From Adiantum capillus-veneris (lineage: Eukaryota; Streptophyta; Polypodiopsida; Polypodiales; Pteridaceae), in the NCBI GenBank assembly GCA_014529385.2, contig CM043960.1:73113910-73177909 (forward strand): a DNA stretch of 64,000 bases, written 5' to 3'. The notes under the pieces were generated by a model. It saw only the letters and a list, made by a program, of their open reading frames with translations, was not told the DNA's origin and did not search any database. The translations under genes were made by a program, and so were the position numbers. Position 1 is the stretch's first letter. Each line of letters opens with the position of its first letter. Below, one piece after another: positions 1 through 11,535 of this stretch.

Positions 1-430
1 ATGTTGTAGAAAAAAAAAACTAGATATTGGCCTTGGGAGTGTGGACACACATGAAAGAAATCACAAACACCCCCTAATTTGGCATAAAATGGGTGATGGA
101 ATTGAGGTGGTGCTTAACCTTGGAATGTAAATCTTGGAGGCTCTATAGAAAGCTTGAGTAAGGAGTTTTAAGATGATACAACGAATGCAAGTGGATTGTA
201 CAATCAAAAGAACTAATTTAAGATGGAAATTATGAAAAATAAACACGAAAATGTAACCTCCTCCTCATCGAATCACCAAAGGATAGTGGAGCATGCTCAT
301 GCTCAAGTGGTGGTTAGAGAGTAGGATTATTATTAACTTAGAATGATAATGAAATAGAGATTCATGCAATCAATTAAGCTATTGATGATGATCCAAATAA
401 AGAGATTAATAGGCCTGGGTGTGAACCATC
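1..430. other. AT-rich DNA, no gene seen
   Basis: No convincing coding region on either strand. In the minus direction it lies directly downstream of the PBS-like site at 431-443, so it may be the leader or gag-proximal part of the LTR element whose LTR is at 446-775, but no gag motif is visible. Confidence 0.4.
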
Positions 431-443
431 GGCCCTCATACCA
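431..443 (-). other. Degenerate tRNA-Met primer binding site
   Basis: The minus strand reads TGGTATGAGGGCC two bases after the LTR end. It differs by two bases from TGGTATCAGAGCC, the initiator-Met tRNA complement used by most plant LTR elements. Confidence 0.5.
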
Positions 444-445
444 CA

Positions 446-775
446 TGAAATCAATTGGCTATGGCCAAAATGATAGTGATCCGTTCATGGTGTAATTAGT
501 ATGTTAATCAGAAGAGATTAGGGAGAGAGAGATTAACACTAAAACAAGTAGAAAAACATAAAGGTAGATTGATAACAAACTAAATGCAAATGCTGGTTAC
601 AAACTGGGCACAAATGGTGGGGTAGTGATTAGGGTTCAAAGTGTATAGATAGGGATTCTTTTATAGGAATAGAAGGAGAGAATCTAGTGACATAAGTGAT
701 GATGTCAAATATAAGCTTCTAGAGTAGAGAAGGTTTTCACTAGTTGCTGGTGTAGATGTGGTACACATCCCAACA
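446..775 (-). repeat. Copia-like LTR, minus strand
   Basis: Read on the minus strand the segment begins TGTTGGGATGTG and ends TTTCA, giving the TG...CA ends of an LTR about 330 bp long. A TATA box (TATAAAAG, plus positions 658-665) lies about 110 bp from its 5' end, where an LTR promoter is expected. Just upstream, at 776-787 on the minus strand, is the purine-rich string GAGGAGGGT, like a polypurine tract. Just downstream is a primer-binding-like site. No second copy was found in the window, so LTR status rests on these flanking signals and the start sequence typical of plant copia LTRs. Confidence 0.6.
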
Positions 776-1822
776 ACCCTCCTCGTGTGTGTCAAAGTAG
801 CACCCCAAAGTACAAAGTGTCCTACCATATTAACAGGAGGGTGAAAGAATCAAACGTCTCTCCTAATTAATTGAATAGTAGGAGTAGACCAAACAAAACA
901 CCTCCCTAGAGAGTAGTAGTCAACTAGGTGGTAGGTCAAAATGATGCTTTCAAAAGGGTTCCTCCAATGCCAGAGTGTCAAAGGTGCAAGCTTATTTTAA
1001 ATCTTTGAATATTTTGTCGTTGATTTTGTTGTCAATAACAATTGCAAAGTGTTGGATGCTCTTCCTCCCCTCAAAGTTGTGAGAAAATCATCAAAGTGAG
1101 TGAATTCCCATGGTGGCATGGAAAACAAATCAAAATTCCTATCTGCTTTTTCTTTGTCATTTTCTTTGTCATAGCTTGAATCTCCTTATTCTTGTTCTTG
1201 ATGAGCTCCTTGGGTTGAGCTAGTTCCCCCATGTGTGTGGAAAAGGGTCACGAATGGTGGTACATACAAACCAAGTAGAGAAATTAGGTTCATGTGCAGA
1301 GTGTTTTTGCCTATACATGAGGAGGATCTTACCACTTAGTGTCATAGTGGCAGTGTCTAATCCTCCATGTTCTCAAGCATACAAGATTGTCTACAAGATG
1401 GAGAGCCAAGTAGCAAAATATAAAGGTAGCATTAGGAAAAGTTTGGACTCAATTTTGGTCCCTTTGGTGCTAGAGAGAGAATGTCATCCAACCAATAGAT
1501 TTTTGCCTATCGTAACGCTAGCTCTGATTTATTTCATTTCTATCTCAATTTTTTTTGTTTCTAGAAATGATGTTCTAATTGCTTTAAAAAGCTTGGAATA
1601 AAAGATACACCACGATTTGCGTGAATCATCCTTCTGCCCGGACAAAGGTAGGCCGAATGTGGCATAAATCACATTGAATGCAGGTGCACTTTTCTAAGTA
1701 AGAAAGTTTGCATACACCGAAGGTGCAACTCTCTTCCCAAAATTTTCTTTTCTATCTAAACTACAATGCCATTTTTCCTTGTCTTCTCTATGTTCCATCA
1801 CAAAGCTCGTAGAGAAAACAAC
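776..1822. other. Intergenic, no recognised gene
   Basis: Holds the PPT-like tract next to the LTR. A 122-codon open frame on the plus strand at 1233-1601 has no recognisable motif and is probably chance. Confidence 0.35.
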
Positions 1823-1823
1823 A

Positions 1824-2712
1824 ATGGAGAGCACACGAACTCATCAACCGTCTACATCTATCAAGGTATTGGAAATATTCAACAGCTTTGACTTGGACCA
1901 TGGCTGATGGCTATCCACTACAATAACCATTGGAAGTTGGGTTCTTCTATAGTAGACAAGAAGAAGAAAGCGGACGGGTAACATATTCGTCAATAGCTAC
2001 AAAGGACGTGTGAAAGACTTTCTCCCGTCTCAGATTGGGAAGTTGGTAAAGGAAGTTCTCATTGAGCTTCCATATATGCACTTTGAGCTGCGATTGCGAG
2101 AGGCACCAGTGGGGTTTCCTGCTAATAGACCTAACTGTGCCTTTACTAACGTTGATAACAGTTTCTTTTGTGAGTTTTATTCTAAGATCATTATCTTACT
2201 GTTTACTTTTGTAGATAATTATCTCTCTGCAAGTTGAAAAGCTACCTTGATTTTTTGGATGACGCTTGGGATATCCATGATTGTGAGGGAATTTTGTGCA
2301 AGGTGGACAAACAGTAAATTGTGTGCAAGTGTATGATAGAAACACAAAACTTCATAGTTTCTTTCTACTACATAAGGTGGAATCGGGTAAAATGTCACTG
2401 GACCAAGACCTGTGTGATGATGCTAGTAATACCTTGAGGGAAATTGAAGTAATGTATGGAAATGAGCCAGTGAAGTTTGTTAGCATTAGAAGTAATATCA
2501 CCCTAAGCCAGGTTTGGGAGGATTTGCTTAATGAGATCGACCTCAACATGCCTGCAAATTGTTTTTTCAAGTGCAACATGCAAAAGGTACTATGTTGCAC
2601 TTCCAGGAGTTATTGTGTCTATGTAATTTGCATTCTCATTGTGATCATGTTGACTCAACTCTTTTCCCGCTTGCTATGTTGTAGGTATCGGAGAGAAAGG
2701 AGACTACGGTAA
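1824..2712 (+). CDS. Hypothetical protein, possibly several exons
   Basis: I do not recognise this family. Three coding-like blocks follow one another on the plus strand: a start at 1824, a block at about 1985-2160 containing the peptide KDFLPSQIGKLVKEVLIELP, and a block at about 2296-2600 with a balanced acidic/hydrophobic composition. The blocks are in different frames and are separated by AT-rich stretches with AG-ending pyrimidine tracts, as if they were exons. The end at 2610-2712 turns into a hydrophobic and then arginine-rich tail that looks like read-through into non-coding DNA. It could equally be a decayed transposon ORF. No catalytic motif, zinc finger or transmembrane pattern supports a function. 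Confidence 0.25.
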
Positions 2713-5130
2713 TATGTGCATAGATTGCAGATGGTAGACTAGACGTTGTGCATTGCATAGATTGATACAAAGAGCATGTTCATATATCTTTGTAACAAAG
2801 CACTTTACTCTAAATCCAAGACGGCATATGAATGCCATTCTCTTAACCAATTATACACAACACCTTTGTAAACATTTTATAATCAATACATATAAAAAAT
2901 TGGCGTTCAATTTTTCATTCAATAAGTACAAATGAGTACATTTTAGTGAGTGTTTTACCGATCTCCAACAATAGATGAGGTAGGGGGGGATGGCTGGTGT
3001 GGGGGTGATGTTCATTGGTGTGTAAAAGGGACAAGGGCATTAGACATGGGTGGAGGGTGATGAGGGGGCGAGGGCCAAGGAGAGGTATCTGGGGAAATGG
3101 TGATGAGGGTAGGCTGCTACATTGTTGGAGGATTTGGGGGGTATCTTCTAGGTTGAGTCCATGGAGTGGGCCTTGGTGCTGGCGGCATGAATGCATCGGG
3201 AACTCCTCCCGAGCGTGTTGTTAAAAGGTTGATCGTGTTCTTAGCCAATGTGGTCCTAGACAAATTAACATGCACACCTGTATACTCTGATAGTTTTCTA
3301 GACTGCAAAATCATTCAACCCCATACATTGCTTTAAGAATTTATTGATAAGTCATAGATAGTGATGAAAAAAAATTCAGGTGTGTATGCTTCTCCACTCC
3401 TCCCCATAAATGCGCTCCAACATGAGCTCTATGTTCACTAACACCCTCTAGCCACACAAATGACCGTCTTCTTGTTTCGGGACCTTGCAACTCAAAATGG
3501 TCATGTCTTCCTATATCTTCTCCTGGGTCAGTGCCTCTAGAGCAGCTACAAGCTTTCAAATAGACCTTAAACAATTGACATTAAGTGTCATAACAATTTC
3601 ACAAATAGCATGTGACACTCAAGAAAGGACTCCGCTAACCTTCACACATTCTCATGGAAACCATGCACATAGTTTGCAAGGTAGCAACACTTTCACTCCA
3701 TGGCCAAAGAAACCAGGCTCCGGTGGGGGTTGTTTTAACAAGTAAGGTCAAATGTGATGCATGTTTCCAACATACACATAAAAGGTAGATTGTATTAATG
3801 ACAACTCTTACTTCTCATTGTAAGCTAGCAAAAAGACCTTCCATGTCTCCATGTTGATGGTTTGAAACCAATCGACTACCTCCACGAGCGATTTACTCTC
3901 GGATATGAGAACTATAAAAAGCTGGGAGTTGAGAACAACAACCTCACTCTGGACATTCCATGCAAGGTTCAAAACCCAAACTACGAGAAAATATTATGTC
4001 ATGCAAAATGCACAGTGTACTTGCGACCAACACAAGGTGGAAAAAAAAATCATTAACCACAAAAAACAATTAATAATTGAATCCGATAGCTCCCTCTTAA
4101 GGTCCCCCAAAATGTTGATCTCATGGGGTCCAAAACCAAAATAGAGGATGTGTCCCCATACCAAAATGGCCAACATTGCCAATTGTTTCTTATGGAGGTC
4201 AACATTACGCGCTTCCTCCTCCTCTGCTTGAAACACCAGTTCACGTGCTTCCTCTTGTCTTTGAAATTCCTGTTTTGTATCTGGATGGGTAGCTATACTA
4301 ATTGATATCTAAAGAAATATCAACCACCTTTACCTTCCTAGTGGCGGGATCCTCAAAAATTTATCCATCTTTTTGTCAGATATACCCAAATGCACCAACG
4401 TTTTGTTGTACCTAAACCTCGATGAGCCAAAGGGAGTTCAAATCCCATGGGAAGAGTGTTGATCTGCGGGCATGAGCTGTCATAACGTAAAATCTCGACA
4501 AAAAAGTCCTTCGTCGCTTCATGGAGGCAATCCATTGCACTATGAGTCCACATGATATAAAGGTTGTTTCGGTCACACATTTCACAAACAACTCTCTAAA
4601 AAGGACGCTTTGGTATAGACATGGAAATATGTTTTTGGAGCTTTTTAAGCTCCAATAACACACTTCAATTCTGCTCGTATCTCTTGTTTCTCATGGTCAC
4701 ACATAAACAAGGCAAACTCTTTCCTGGAACACGTGACGTTGATGCTTGACCAACATTAGACTGAGCCTTGCTAGACAATCCTTCACCTTGGTAAACCTTC
4801 CTGGCAGTCTCCTTTGTAAGAGTCATCAAGGAATGATTAACAATGTGGTAATTAGGGGAGTGGAAAGAAAATAGCTCAAATGAGTGCCAAGATAGGTCAA
4901 ACAGGACAGCGGGTGCTAAGAGAGAAAACAAATATTGAATAGCAAAAAGTCTCCAAATAGTGCTTGACAAGAGTGAGTGGAACGTGTTGTATAAAAGAAA
5001 CACACATAATTATGACATTGAGAGGACGGTTGTTGTCATGATGATTCTCATAATTGCAGGTCGTTGGTGCATTGGGAGGTGCCTAGCTGAATGCATGGAT
5101 GACATGAGGCAGGACATTGTGGGGCTATAT
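2713..5130. other. No recognised gene
   Basis: Several open frames of 60-110 codons occur on both strands, mainly minus strand 4000-5000. None carries a recognisable motif, and they overlap one another in different frames. A G/C-skewed stretch at about 2985-3190 codes for proline- and glycine-rich peptides on opposite strands, which is typical of skewed non-coding DNA. Confidence 0.35.
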
Positions 5131-5131
5131 G

Positions 5132-5132
5132 T

Positions 5133-5166
<34 letters not shown>

Positions 5167-5184
5167 TTATGTGTGTGTGTGTGT
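5132..5184. repeat. Compound (AC)n-(AT)n-(GT)n microsatellite
   Basis: An AC run is followed by AT and then GT, so the tract is self-complementary. It adjoins the left arm of the foldback at 5187-5684. Confidence 0.9.
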
Positions 5185-5186
5185 TT

Positions 5187-5684
5187 CAAGGTCGCGGTAT
5201 ATAGCACGGATAGGATGAACAAAAAATGTACATAGGTCTCCTTACAGTGTGCCATGATAGGCAGTTGTGCTACAACGCAATGAGGTGTGAAATTTTAAAT
5301 ATACCCATGGCCTCTCGTGTTGTGGCACGACTACCATGTGTACCAAGTAGCCGTGCCACAACGTGAGAGGCCTCGAGTATATTTATAATTTCACACCTCA
5401 TCGCATGGTAGCATGATTGCCACGTGTATTTGGTACACGTGGCAGTCGCGCCACAACACGAGAGGCCTTGGGTATATTTATCATTTCACACCAAATTTCA
5501 TTGTAGCACAACTTCCACATGTATTTGGTACATGTGGTAGTCATGCCACAACGCGATTGGCCTTGGTTATATTTATCATTTCACACCTCATCACGTTGTA
5601 GCACAACTGTCTATCATGGCACAATGCAAGGAGCCTTGTATACATTTTTTGTCCACATTGTCCTTGATTTGTACCGCGACCTTG
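5187..5684. mobile_element. Foldback (large palindrome) element, MITE-like
   Basis: The two ends are long imperfect inverted repeats. The left arm begins CAAGGTCGCGGTA and the right arm ends TACCGCGACCTTG. Pairing continues inward through an AAAAAATGTA / TACATTTTTT segment, a GTGCCATGATAG / CTATCATGGCAC segment, and GAGGTGTGAAAT / ATTTCACACCTC. The centre consists of shorter palindromic units with paired TTGTGGCACG and CGTGCCACAA. There is no coding sequence. The structure fits a non-autonomous foldback transposon or a palindromic tandem array that could produce hairpin RNA. Target-site duplications could not be assigned. Confidence 0.7.
5313..5580. repeat. Tandem palindromic units inside the foldback
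   Basis: About three diverged copies of a unit of roughly 110-130 bp. Each holds a CACGTGTATTTGGTACACGTGG-like inner palindrome (or CATGTG variants), then GCCACAACRCGAGAGGCC, then a GGTATATTTATCATTTCACACC-like boundary. Confidence 0.6.
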
Positions 5685-5739
5685 TGATATTTTAACTACA
5701 ACCACGCTGTCCCATTGTACCACAGCCTTGCAATACATG

Positions 5740-5758
5740 CACACACACACACACACAC
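5740..5758. repeat. (CA)n microsatellite
   Basis: Dinucleotide run just outside the right arm of the foldback. Its mirror on the left is the GT run at 5170-5184. Confidence 0.9.
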
Positions 5759-5759
5759 G

Positions 5760-6333
5760 TATGCACAAATATTTGCTAGGAAATAGGACATAGCTAAGTA
5801 GATATTAGAGTAGTTTACTTAATGGACAGAGATAATTCACACACGGGTTACAAAGGGATTATATCCTTAATGGAGCTTCCGCCTTGCTTCACTCTCACCA
5901 TCTCACATACACCTTGTTTCATCAAGTTCACAATACAATTTTGTGTGTAGAATAGGCCTCATTTTATAGGCCAAAAGGGATGCCCTCTCTCATGAGAGGG
6001 AGCTGTGTGTAGCCAGCCGCCCTTGTGTAGACAAGTCCAAGTTGGACTCTCCCACGTGCCCATGTGTGGCTGCCCTTGAGAAGACAAGTCCGTCTAGAAA
6101 TCGGCTACCAGCCATTGAATTTGGTCATCGACCACTAGCCACCGACCAACCGATCGGCCATTTTTTAATCACTTTTCAACCGTCATCCGCGGTCATAAAA
6201 TTCCGGCAAATGGGCATGATTTTTTGGTTTTTCGACAAGTGATTTTTCTTACGCACGATGGCTTCTCCTCATAATTGGTACCTTATAAATATGTGTTTTT
6301 GAGACTAAAAGTTACAAAGAGTAAATCAAGACA
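5760..6333. other. No recognised gene
   Basis: Unique-looking DNA between the foldback and a gag fragment. The short open frame at 6042-6242 has no motif. Confidence 0.35.
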
Positions 6334-6636
6334 TCAGTATGTGCCAGTCCCTTTAGTGTGGTCACCTTGTCGCACAAACCAGGTTGTGGCTACTCCTTCA
6401 AGAAGAGTGCGTACTTCCATAGTCTTGCAATTGTCATTCCATTGATGGGATTCAACCACATTGGTGAAGTGGTCCAGCCATGTGAGGATATCCTCTATTG
6501 GCAGTCCTGAAAATGACTCTGGCCAAACTTTGCTATCTTTGTGGGGTTTTTGTGTGTTATTAGAGGCCATGAAATTGATGAGGGTCTTATTAGTGTTGTT
6601 TACTTGGATCAACATACTCGAAACTAGTCGGAACAT
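6334..6636 (-). pseudogene. Retrotransposon gag fragment (gypsy-like)
   Basis: Minus-strand frame of 100 codons. Its centre follows the retrotransposon gag core pattern: a Pro..F.G turn (PESFSGLPIEDI), then a W-L-x-x-F helix (TWLDHF), then LLEG-A-TTWF. This is the capsid-like N-terminal fold that packages element RNA. Only about 70 residues of the core remain. No nucleocapsid zinc knuckle and no pol follow in this direction, so it is an isolated scrap. Assignment to gypsy rather than another LTR family comes from the WL..F...LL.G.A..WF spacing. The frame continues neither into the neighbouring LINE nor into the DNA at its other end. Confidence 0.6.
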
Positions 6637-7054
6637 CTATTCCAATTGGGTCGACTGTGGGTTCATGGATGCATCTTCATAATGAGGAGACACGAGTGTG
6701 TGTCGCAGGGATGTAGTGCGGCTCATGTTGTGTTTTTTGAATGGGTGTAGTGGGCAAGGAATGAAGTAGGAGTAGAATGGAAATAAACAAGTGTGTGTGT
6801 GACACCAAGAAATGACATGAAGTAGGAGCAAAAGGGGAAGGAATAGACGTGGGTGTGACAGCAAGAATAGACTCACGTCAAGAATTTTCCTGTCAACTCC
6901 AGTAATGTAAAATAGTCAAAATCCGAGTGAGCCTTCTTTATGTCTTGCATCCATCCCCTGCTCAAGATCTTGCTTTTATGCGTCTTTTGAACTTTTTTTC
7001 TTGCTTCCCATGAAATTGTAGGAAGTCAATGTGAGGGGTTTTGACGCATCTTTA
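6637..7054. other. No recognised gene
   Basis: Separates the gag scrap from the 3' end of the LINE. It probably includes LINE 3' UTR, but no poly-A tail or target duplication could be fixed. Confidence 0.3.
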
Positions 7055-8251
7055 TCATATTCTCCACAACCCTTTCCATGCCCATAACCTTAATTGGAAG
7101 ATATCTCGACTCAAGAAGTAAGAGCATATATGGTGTTTGTGTCTTAACTTGGAGAAAGTTTGTAAGAAAACACTTTTGGACATTCCATTCTCAAACTCTT
7201 TCCAAGTAGACTTTGAGATGCTTCCGCCCCACACTTCAAGTCCATAAAGAAGAACCGGTGTCACCAATACATAAAAAATGTACTTCTTGAGAACCCAACA
7301 CTTGATGTTTCCCGCATTACACATGTTCTCAAATGCATAATATGCTCTCTTTCCCTCTTCCAAATGACGTACATCACATTCATGCCACTTGTGATCAGAC
7401 GGAAACTCAAGGCCAATGTACTTAAAGCTCTCAACAACTTCAAGCGTCTCATTGTTGTACACAATACATGGCTTTTCCTTATGGTTGGTTTCATAAGCAT
7501 AACCTTTTTTTTGGATTCATTCTTCACAATCAGCCCACTATGCAAGCAAAAGTTCTCAAGTACAACCATAAGCCTTTGTGCATCTTCTAAAGTTGTGTGC
7601 TAGAAGCACTACATCATCTGCATACAACAAAAGCATGATTACCGCATTGCAACAAATATTGACCTCTTCAATGCTTTCTTCTTACATAAAGTCAAGTCCC
7701 ATTTGTTCCAGTTGATCGATGCATAAACCAAAGAGAGTTGGTGACAAGGAACATCCTTGTTTAATCCGAATAGTGCTTTTTTTTTTTTTGAAATTCCTTT
7801 TCCCATGCACAATTGACACATCACCTTTTCATAGATTCGAGAAACCGCAAGCATAAACTCACTTGGCACTTGGAGTTCTTCCATCCTTCTCCACAAATTG
7901 CTACGTGGAATTATATCAAAGGCTTTCTTAAAGTCCACAAAACAACAATACAATCGCTTGTCTTTCAACCAACTTTCCTCCATGAGAACACGAAGAGTGA
8001 CAAGATAATCAATGGTGCTATGGCATCGATGAAAACCCTCTTGTCCTTTTGCACGCTTGTCATTCAAACCAATCACTCAATTTCATCTCCATTATGCACC
8101 CAAACAACTTTTCCATACAAGACCCAATCATTATAGTATGGTAGTTGTTTACATTCTTTACATCTCCTCCTTTATGCAAAGGCTTAACCCAATTAGTACT
8201 CCAATCATAAGGCATACCATGTTGAAGTGCAAGGTTGAACATATCACACAT
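7055..8251 (-). pseudogene. LINE reverse transcriptase
   Basis: Polymerase that copies element RNA at the nicked target. Visible RT blocks in order: NWVKPLHKGGD with a YRTI-like stretch changed to YHTIMIGS (8060-8251); FVDFKKAFD with the first catalytic Asp (in 7639-8076); the YADD catalytic box at 7613-7624, in a different frame from FVDFKKAFD; then the thumb-side FKYIGLEF and VLLYGLEVWG (7055-7462). A run of T at about 7780-7790 marks one frameshift. The GLEVWG block and following helices match the C-terminal region of plant and algal LINEs. Inactive because of frameshifts. Confidence 0.88.
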
Positions 8252-8410
8252 TCACTCATGGGTAAAATCTCCCGTCCATTTGATCATCTCCGGCTTGATA
8301 CCTTGAAGATCTCCTGCTTGGCTAGTGGCCAACTTTTCAAGCCCATCGCATACACCCTCAATAGTAAAAAAACAAGGCATACATCGGTGTGAACCATAAA
8401 ATGGTATTTT

Positions 8411-8683
8411 TTAAGCATTTGGTTGCTCATATGATTGTCTACAATATGTGTACATATCCACAAGACTCAAGTTACCAAAATTCTCAACATGCTTGCCTTT
8501 CAAGTTTACCCAAAATCTTCCACATGCACGTGTCTTTTCTTGGACTTGAAAAAATTGTTGCTTTACTTCCCATCTTCTTCTCTTCTTTTGAATCAATGCT
8601 TTGTATGTATGCAAATCACTTTGATAGTTGTCTTTTTCCATAGTTGCATCAAGCTTTATCAAGACTTTCGAGCATCTTGACAT
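8411..8683 (-). pseudogene. LINE linker between endonuclease and RT
   Basis: Minus-strand frame rich in basic and helical residues, with KKRRRWEVKQQFF followed by FWVNLKGK. A basic helical segment and a short FW motif are usual between the endonuclease and reverse transcriptase of LINE ORF2 proteins. No enzymatic role is expected. Confidence 0.55.
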
Positions 8684-8793
8684 TCTTTATCAAACCACCT
8701 TTTGCGTGATCTATCTTTGTTGATACCATGGAGATTCTTTATGGCAAAGCATTCTTTAGCACAAGAACAAATAACTTTCTTGAAAGCTTCCAT

Positions 8794-9715
8794 TTAGTTT
8801 CCAATGGTGCGTCCTATTGAAGCTTTGTCATCCATAACTTTCCTCAACCATTTCAATGTACATTGATGCATGTTTGAAATCCATACATAGTGATAATTTG
8901 TCTTCCCTTTGGCTGAGATTATCATGCTTAGCTGCTTCTCCACATGCAAGCTCAATACATAAGGTCTGATGGTCTGATGCCGGGTCCATTGGTCAAACAT
9001 AAAACTCTTTATGCGATACATGATGGATTTGGAGAGTAGCATATAGTCAATCACACTATCCCCATTATGTTTTCTATATGTAGATCCATTGGTTCCACTC
9101 CACAAAGATATATCATTGGCAATGAGCATACCCATACTATTACACATGTGTAAAAGTAGCTTTCCATAGTGATCCGGCTCTTTCTCATTCATTGAAGTAC
9201 GATCATACAAGTGCTTCCTCCAACTCCCTTGAAATGTATGGCATAACAAATTGTTGAGTATCATGTTGCAATGTTTTTTTGCGAGCATTCATATCCCCAA
9301 ATACAATAACATCACCTTCCTCTTTGAAATATGCAATGTCCTCTTTTTATTTAAAAAATGGATGATCTCTATCCATGCAAGCATAAAAGGGGGAATCATG
9401 ATGAGGAATGTAGCAACCGGCTACAAAAATGTGTGCTCTTTTTGGTGTCATAATTTTCAGCCATATGTAACGTTTGTACTTGTCATCTTTGGCAATTGAT
9501 ACAAACTCTTCAAATCCTTTCTTACCTATACATGCAACCCCTCCTTGCCCTCTTTGTTGCTTGAGATTCTTTGACCACATCAATGAATGTACATTGTAAT
9601 CCTCCAAGCCATTAATCCTTTGTGTATCATGCTCCCAAGTTTCAACAAGAAGTACAACATTAGCTTTGATTGTTAGCTCATCAATGCCAACCCCCCTCTT
9701 TCCATGGATATCCAT
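8794..9715 (-). pseudogene. LINE endonuclease domain (EEP fold)
   Basis: Apurinic-like endonuclease that would nick target DNA to prime reverse transcription. The first block (9347-9715) holds the VVLLVETW motif with the metal-binding Glu and the GGVACIGKKG strand. The second block (8794-9288) holds D-R-T-S, then SVIDYMLLS. The final Ser-Asp-His catalytic motif is present at 8969-8977, but in a different frame from the preceding block, so a frameshift separates them. A further break lies between 9288 and 9347. With at least two frame breaks it cannot make an active enzyme. The domain is followed directly by the linker and reverse transcriptase of the same element. Confidence 0.8.
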
Positions 9716-10185
9716 TGCAATTCCAAAATCATATTTTCAATTGTAACTCGGTCTCATAGGTCGGGCATCCCTATTTGCTCGAGGGACTTGCCTCCTCGTT
9801 GGACACAATTTCTTTGTGAGAGATCTCCTTGTTTTTCTTATTTTTTTCTTCATATGCCTTGCGACGCATATGTTGCTACTTAATAATGTGATCTTCATAT
9901 ACAAAACATTTTGTATTCCTCAAATAGATCCAACTATTAGCAAGGATAATCTTTCGTTTGGTCTCATCCGGCATGGTGCATACAATTGGCCCTTCTCCCG
10001 AGCGAGGATCTCCTTGCTTACCCACTCTATGTGCTCCATAGACCATAACTCCAAACATGAGAGAGAGAGAGAGAGAGAGAGAGAGCTACCAAGAAAATAT
10101 TGAACTCAAAACAATTGAGAAAGGGGGAAAAGGTGGAAAAAGAGATATCAAAGGTCTACTCAATGAGTCTTGATCTCAAGATCTA

Positions 10186-10246
<61 letters not shown>

Positions 10247-10315
10247 CATACCTACACATTGTTATCTTCTTAGAGTGATTCCAAGGGCTACATTTCCATT
10301 CTCCTCACACATGAG

Positions 10316-10354
<39 letters not shown>
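9716..10354. other. No gene; GA microsatellites
   Basis: Contains (GA)n runs at about 10059-10084, 10191-10242 and 10321-10350. No coding potential beyond Arg-Glu repeat peptides encoded by the GA runs. Confidence 0.6.
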
Positions 10355-10357
<3 letters not shown>

Positions 10358-10454
10358 GGATTTCAAGATGACGTGATCACACTATAATTTTAGGTTAATA
10401 ACAATAGAAATGCAAAATAACAAATATTTTGTTAATTGACATTCATCTTTTTTG

Positions 10455-10570
10455 ACCTCCAGGGAGACCTGGAGACCGGCTCGTAGCCCGCCGGGCCCGT
10501 CGGGCTAGTGAGTCTTCCCGGTGGTCACGCCGGGTAAAGCTATTTGCCCGCGGGGCCCGCTGTAGCTCAG
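10455..10570. repeat. GC-rich subterminal repeats, left
   Basis: Several copies of GCCCGCCGGGCC-like and CCGTCGGGC-like palindromes in otherwise AT-rich DNA. Their position just inside the TIR suggests transposase-binding subterminal sites. Confidence 0.55.
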
Positions 10571-10687
10571 TATGCTATCTCTTCTTTCAAGTATTATTCA
10601 AACCAAACATTAGTGTTTTAATCAATATCACACACAAGCGTAGTAGTGAAGCCTGAAGGTAATAAGACTCAATCTACTCAAACATGA

Positions 10688-11288
10688 GCAAGCAAATACA
10701 ACGGTGAATCAAATATGTGATCAGTCCATCCCAAAAGTAGAGATATCGACCCATAGATTCACCTTCCTACCTCCTTTCATGAATCAGTCCAGTCCAAAAA
10801 AGAACTAATGACCCATGATTGGAGCTCTAATCGGAATAGCAAGAAAATACAGCGGTGAATCAAACATGTGATCAGTCCATCCCAAAAGTAGAGATATCGA
10901 CCCAACAATTCACCTTTCTACCTCCTTTCATGAATCAGTCCAGTCCAAAAAAGAACTAATGACCCATGATTGGAGCTCTAATCGGAATAGCAAGCAAATA
11001 CGGTGAATCAAACATGTAATCAGTCCATCCCAAAAGTAGAGATATCGACCCAAAGATTCACCTTTCTATCTCTTTTCAAGAATCAGTTCAGTCCAAAAAA
11101 GAACTAATGACCCATGATAGAAGTTCTAATCAATATAGCAATCAATTTAGCAAATATAACGGTGAACCAAACATGAGATCAATCCATCCCAAATGTAGAG
11201 ATACCGACCCAAAGATTCACCTTTCTACCTCCTTTAAAGAATCAGCTCAGTCCAAAAAAGAACTAATGATCCATGATCAGAGTTACAT
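10688..11288. repeat. Minisatellite, four copies of about 150 bp
   Basis: Copies begin at about 10688, 10839, 10990 and 11138 (AGCAAGCAAATA-like start). Each contains CAGTCCATCCCAAAAGTAGA and AAAAAAGAACTAATGACCCA. Copies 1-3 are close relatives and the fourth is more diverged. Confidence 0.9.
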
Positions 11289-11427
11289 CAAGTTTTAATT
11301 TTTTTAAAAGACTATTCATTTTTTTACCTTTAGTTTTTCTTCTAAATTTTAAAGGATGACCAAATTTAGAGGAAGAGGTGATGTGATGTGATGTGAAGGG
11401 TTATATAGAGCCGCCAAATATGGAGGG

Positions 11428-11535
11428 GGTACACGACGGGCCCGGCGGGATTCTTGCTTGTCCCGCCGGGCCTGTCGGGTTTAATATGAAACCCGACGGG
11501 CCTGCCGGGATTGTTGGTTGTCCCATCGGCTCTAC
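11428..11535. repeat. GC-rich subterminal repeats, right
   Basis: CGACGGGCCCGGCGGG, CCCGCCGGGCCTGTCGGG and CCCGACGGGCCTGCCGGG follow one another. They match the palindromes of the left subterminal block. Confidence 0.6.

Larger units (their letters stand above)
7055..9715 (-). mobile_element. Decayed LINE (non-LTR retrotransposon)
   Basis: Read on the minus strand from about 9715 down to 7055, the order is endonuclease, linker, reverse transcriptase, C-terminal domain, the order of ORF2 in plant L1/RTE/jockey-like LINEs. The frames are broken many times, so the element is inactive. No ORF1 was recognised upstream, where the sequence changes to microsatellites. Confidence 0.85.

Noticed and set aside
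4412-5003. Minus-strand frames as a gene
   Set aside because: Overlapping frames without motifs or consistent exon signals; coding composition not convincing.
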